Source: Massilia sp. W12 (GTDB lineage: Bacteria; Pseudomonadota; Gammaproteobacteria; Burkholderiales; Burkholderiaceae_D). Taken from it: DNA of 64,000 nt. Positions 62,224 to 64,000 of this stretch are shown one piece after another. Each line of letters begins with the position of its first letter. Position 1 is the stretch's first letter. A program made the translations under genes and the position numbers. The DNA lies in the NCBI RefSeq assembly GCF_037300705.1, contig NZ_CP147776.1, positions 5,152,857 to 5,216,856 on the forward strand. The letters are read 5' to 3'. The notes beneath the pieces are model-generated. The model saw nothing but the letters and a program-made list of their open reading frames with translations, made no database searches and was not told the origin of the DNA.

Positions 62224-62297
62224 GCTTTGAAGCTCATGGCTACTCTCGTGAAAACCACAACAGGCCAAATACTTCATTCCAGCGGATCGCCTAAGGC

Positions 62298-63803
62298 CAT
62301 TCCATTACACACAACTCAGTCTTGCAATGCGCCCATCTCGCGTAGAGTCCTGATTGTCTGAGCCGAAACTTGAACATCCTGTAGACCTCGCCAGATTGTT
62401 TTCACGCCAGGCTCCCCGTCATGTTTTCGTGCGAGAAAACCGCCGACACGGGCTACCATGCGCAACACCTCGTTCAAGCCCGGCATAGCGGGCGCCTTCT
62501 TTTTATTGAGCAGATAAGCCGCTCGGATTTCGTCGGGATCGAAGAACAAAGTGGCGTCGAGATCCGGACAGGTACGTCCCTTACGCATCAGGTACGCGAT
62601 ACGCCAGGCCACCACCATAAACAGCGCCAGCGCCCGCTCCAGCCGGGCCATGGTGGACAGTTGCAGTTCTTCGACTTCACAGCCATTCTTGAGCACATTG
62701 AAAAAGATCTCAATTTCCCAGCGCGCGCGATACCAGTCGATCAGTTCGCTGGCGTCGGCCAAGGTTTCCGCGCGGCGGTTGGTCAGCAAGCGCCATTCCA
62801 CCGGTTTGATGCCCGTCGGCGGCTGCACTTCGGATGCTACGATGCAGGTCGCCTCGATCTTGCCGCGCTTGCCATCACGCAGCAGAACGCGCTTGGCCCA
62901 CACCTGCTGACGTACCTGGCGCGCCCTTTGCTTGCCGCGCCCGGCCATGATGAAGCTGATCTCGCCCAGCGGCATACCGGCCGTGGTTTCAGGCCACAGG
63001 CGTTTGCTTTCGCCGTCAGCCAGACAGCGATCATGCTTGGCGCGCACCAGCCAATCGGCAGGCGTGCCCAATTCGGCTGCGCGCCGCAGCATTCCCATCA
63101 TGTCCGCTTCGCGGTCAGCCACATACACCAGACGGGTATTGGGCAACTGGGTCGCCTGCTCGGCGACCCGCTCGTAGCCCTCTATCCAGCGTTCACTCTC
63201 TTTTACGCTGGCGGGGCGCTTGCCGTCAGCGCCACGCTCTTCACGCGCCCACATCCAGCCATCGAGCAGGCCCAGCGGCTCACGCTCTGGCGACACCGCG
63301 TAGGTCGGATGCACATACATGCCGCGCCGCGCTTCGTAGTTGAGCGGGCCGAGGCCGTCGATGTTTTGGCCGCTGAAGTCCAGTTCGGTGGTGTCCTGAA
63401 TGCACAGAATAACCTTCTGCGTCGCCATGCGTTCCATGGTGCGCGCCCAATGTGGCGCCAGAATGCCATCCCATGTCACCTCCGGATTGGCCATAAAGCG
63501 GTAGGCCGCTTGCGTCTCCGTCCAGTTGTCGCATGCTTCGGGAATGCTGGCCTTCGGTTTGGTCGCGAATGTTTCCATCAATTTTCTCGCCCTGTTGTTA
63601 AGGCGGGCATCGCCAAGATCGAGTCCGCCAAACTCATCGTCGGTCCAACTCTGTGCTGCTTGCTTTCTGCTCACGTGCGCCGCCCAAAAGATGTGAGTAA
63701 ACGCGAAATCCGGTAAGTTTACAAGCGGGCGTGCAACTCATTGAATGTAAACGGATTTCTGGCCGCGTTCAGGGCGTCCTGCGGAGATGTGTGTAATGGA
63801 ATG
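62298..63803 (-). mobile_element. IS4-family (IS50-like) insertion sequence in an attC
   Basis: The 1,506-bp element has inverted ends CATTCCATTACACACA. It is flanked by a 9-bp duplication GCCTAAGGC (62289-62297 and 63804-63812), the size expected of the IS50 group. The target is the central arm of an attC palindrome. Confidence 0.92.
62316..63674 (-). CDS. IS50-like transposase
   Basis: The 452-residue protein has the Tn5-type start (Trp-Thr-Asp-Asp-Glu-Phe-Gly...Leu-Gly-Asp-Ala-Arg-Leu), Asp in Gln-Asp-Thr-Thr-Glu-Leu, and Asp in Val-Ala-Asp-Arg-Glu-Ala-Asp. The YREK motif is Tyr-Arg-Ala-Arg-Trp-Glu-Ile-Glu followed by Lys. Intact. Confidence 0.93.
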   Translation of the reverse strand: MSRKQAAQSWTDDEFGGLDLGDARLNNRARKLMETFATKPKASIPEACDNWTETQAAYRFMANPEVTWDGILAPHWARTMERMATQKVILCIQDTTELDFSGQNIDGLGPLNYEARRGMYVHPTYAVSPEREPLGLLDGWMWAREERGADGKRPASVKESERWIEGYERVAEQATQLPNTRLVYVADREADMMGMLRRAAELGTPADWLVRAKHDRCLADGESKRLWPETTAGMPLGEISFIMAGRGKQRARQVRQQVWAKRVLLRDGKRGKIEATCIVASEVQPPTGIKPVEWRLLTNRRAETLADASELIDWYRARWEIEIFFNVLKNGCEVEELQLSTMARLERALALFMVVAWRIAYLMRKGRTCPDLDATLFFDPDEIRAAYLLNKKKAPAMPGLNEVLRMVARVGGFLARKHDGEPGVKTIWRGLQDVQVSAQTIRTLREMGALQD

Positions 63804-63839
63804 GCCTAAGGCGCCCGCTGAACTCACACGTTAGCCGCT

Positions 63840-64000
63840 ATGAACTCACTGGAACTTCATGTGGCTGGAGCCACCGTAAAGCACGAAAGCCCCTTTGCAT
63901 CGTTAGTAGTGCCCACGGATTTTGAACCTCTTCCCGCTGAGATTCGGGAAAGTTGGGTAAAGCCACTTTACTTTGGGCTTGGCAAATCAAGCGCACAAGA
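63840..64000 (+). CDS. cassette gene, partial at window edge
   Basis: It begins at ATG 63840, 4 bp after the attC right core, and stays open for 53 residues to the window end (Pro-Phe-Ala-Ser-Leu-Val-Val-Pro-Thr-Asp-Phe-Glu near residue 20). Not recognised. Confidence 0.6.
   Translation, partial: MNSLELHVAGATVKHESPFASLVVPTDFEPLPAEIRESWVKPLYFGLGKSSAQ

Larger units (their letters stand above)
62263..63836 (+). other. attC of a tiny cassette, split by an IS50-type element
   Basis: The outer parts 62263-62297 and 63813-63836 read as a type A-like attC with a degenerate left core (GGCCAAA) and right core GTTAGCC. The cassette starts at 62218. With the IS removed, a 27-codon frame from ATG 62236 would run to the TAG inside the right core; it is probably not a real gene. 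Confidence 0.7.
46583..64000 (+). other. chromosomal integron 2 (integrase, attI and about 35 cassettes, continuing past the window)
   Basis: All cassettes run in one direction and every right attC core keeps GTT. Several attC families recur almost unchanged (for example the 58-bp site of types A and B), typical of sedentary chromosomal integrons. Gene spacing of 1-60 bp to each attC leaves little room for individual promoters. Confidence 0.93.

Noticed and set aside
62421..63716. A 431-codon plus-strand frame.
   Set aside because: It lies opposite the IS50-like transposase, which has the full set of catalytic motifs.

Overview
The window looks like a chromosomal segment of a Burkholderiales-type betaproteobacterium, possibly Oxalobacteraceae-like. 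The evidence is the run aroQ-accB-accC-prmA-DUF3426, an AlaLysPro-rich histone H1-like protein, a PhaM-type polyhydroxyalkanoate granule protein, and the block ampD-pilR-pilS-PP0621-CcsA-like. Assignment below order level is a guess.

Layout. (1) 1-7231: a type VI secretion cargo locus. It has a DUF3289-like gene with a lipoprotein and a membrane protein on the minus strand. Diverging from these are vgrG, a PAAR gene, an AT-rich two-domain peptidoglycan-hydrolase effector, and secreted candidate immunity genes. (2) 7232-12528: insertion sequences. One IS3-family element and one IS5-family element split a single secreted-protein gene, and a second inverted IS5 copy abuts a truncated integron integrase. 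(3) 12529-21024: a decaying integron with the integrase fragment, an attI region and about 14 cassettes. It is interrupted by one IS3 element and ends at an IS3 remnant. (4) 21290-46463: ordinary chromosomal genes, including LysR, an EamA transporter, udk, an orphan type II thioesterase, dinB with a LexA box, tag, aroQ, accBC, prmA, a histone H1-like gene, ampD, pilRS, rdgC and phaM. They also include a tandem pair of proteins carrying a CNF1/BLF1-like Leu-x-Gly-Cys...His motif. (5) 46583-64000: a second integron with a complete integrase. About 35 cassettes run to the window edge, and two of them are hit by an IS5-type and an IS50-type element.

How the parts relate. The two integrons lie 34.6 kb apart in the same orientation. 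Their integrase and attI sequences have diverged. From the attI crossover onward the first 290-bp cassette is identical, and a two-gene unit is shared almost base for base. This points to cassette movement (or conversion) after the integrases split. The array carries several gene types met in anti-phage or nucleic-acid systems (a TIR protein, two PD-(D/E)XK proteins, a DEDD exonuclease) among many unknowns. It also carries two families of ORF-less cassettes, one present ten times.

Most notable. These are the ten-copy ORF-less cassette, the covarying hairpin next to the attI crossover, 27-bp collapsed attC sites that fuse cassettes, the tandem deamidase-motif proteins, and the dual-domain T6SS effector. 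Function calls come from reading motifs by eye; no database search was run.
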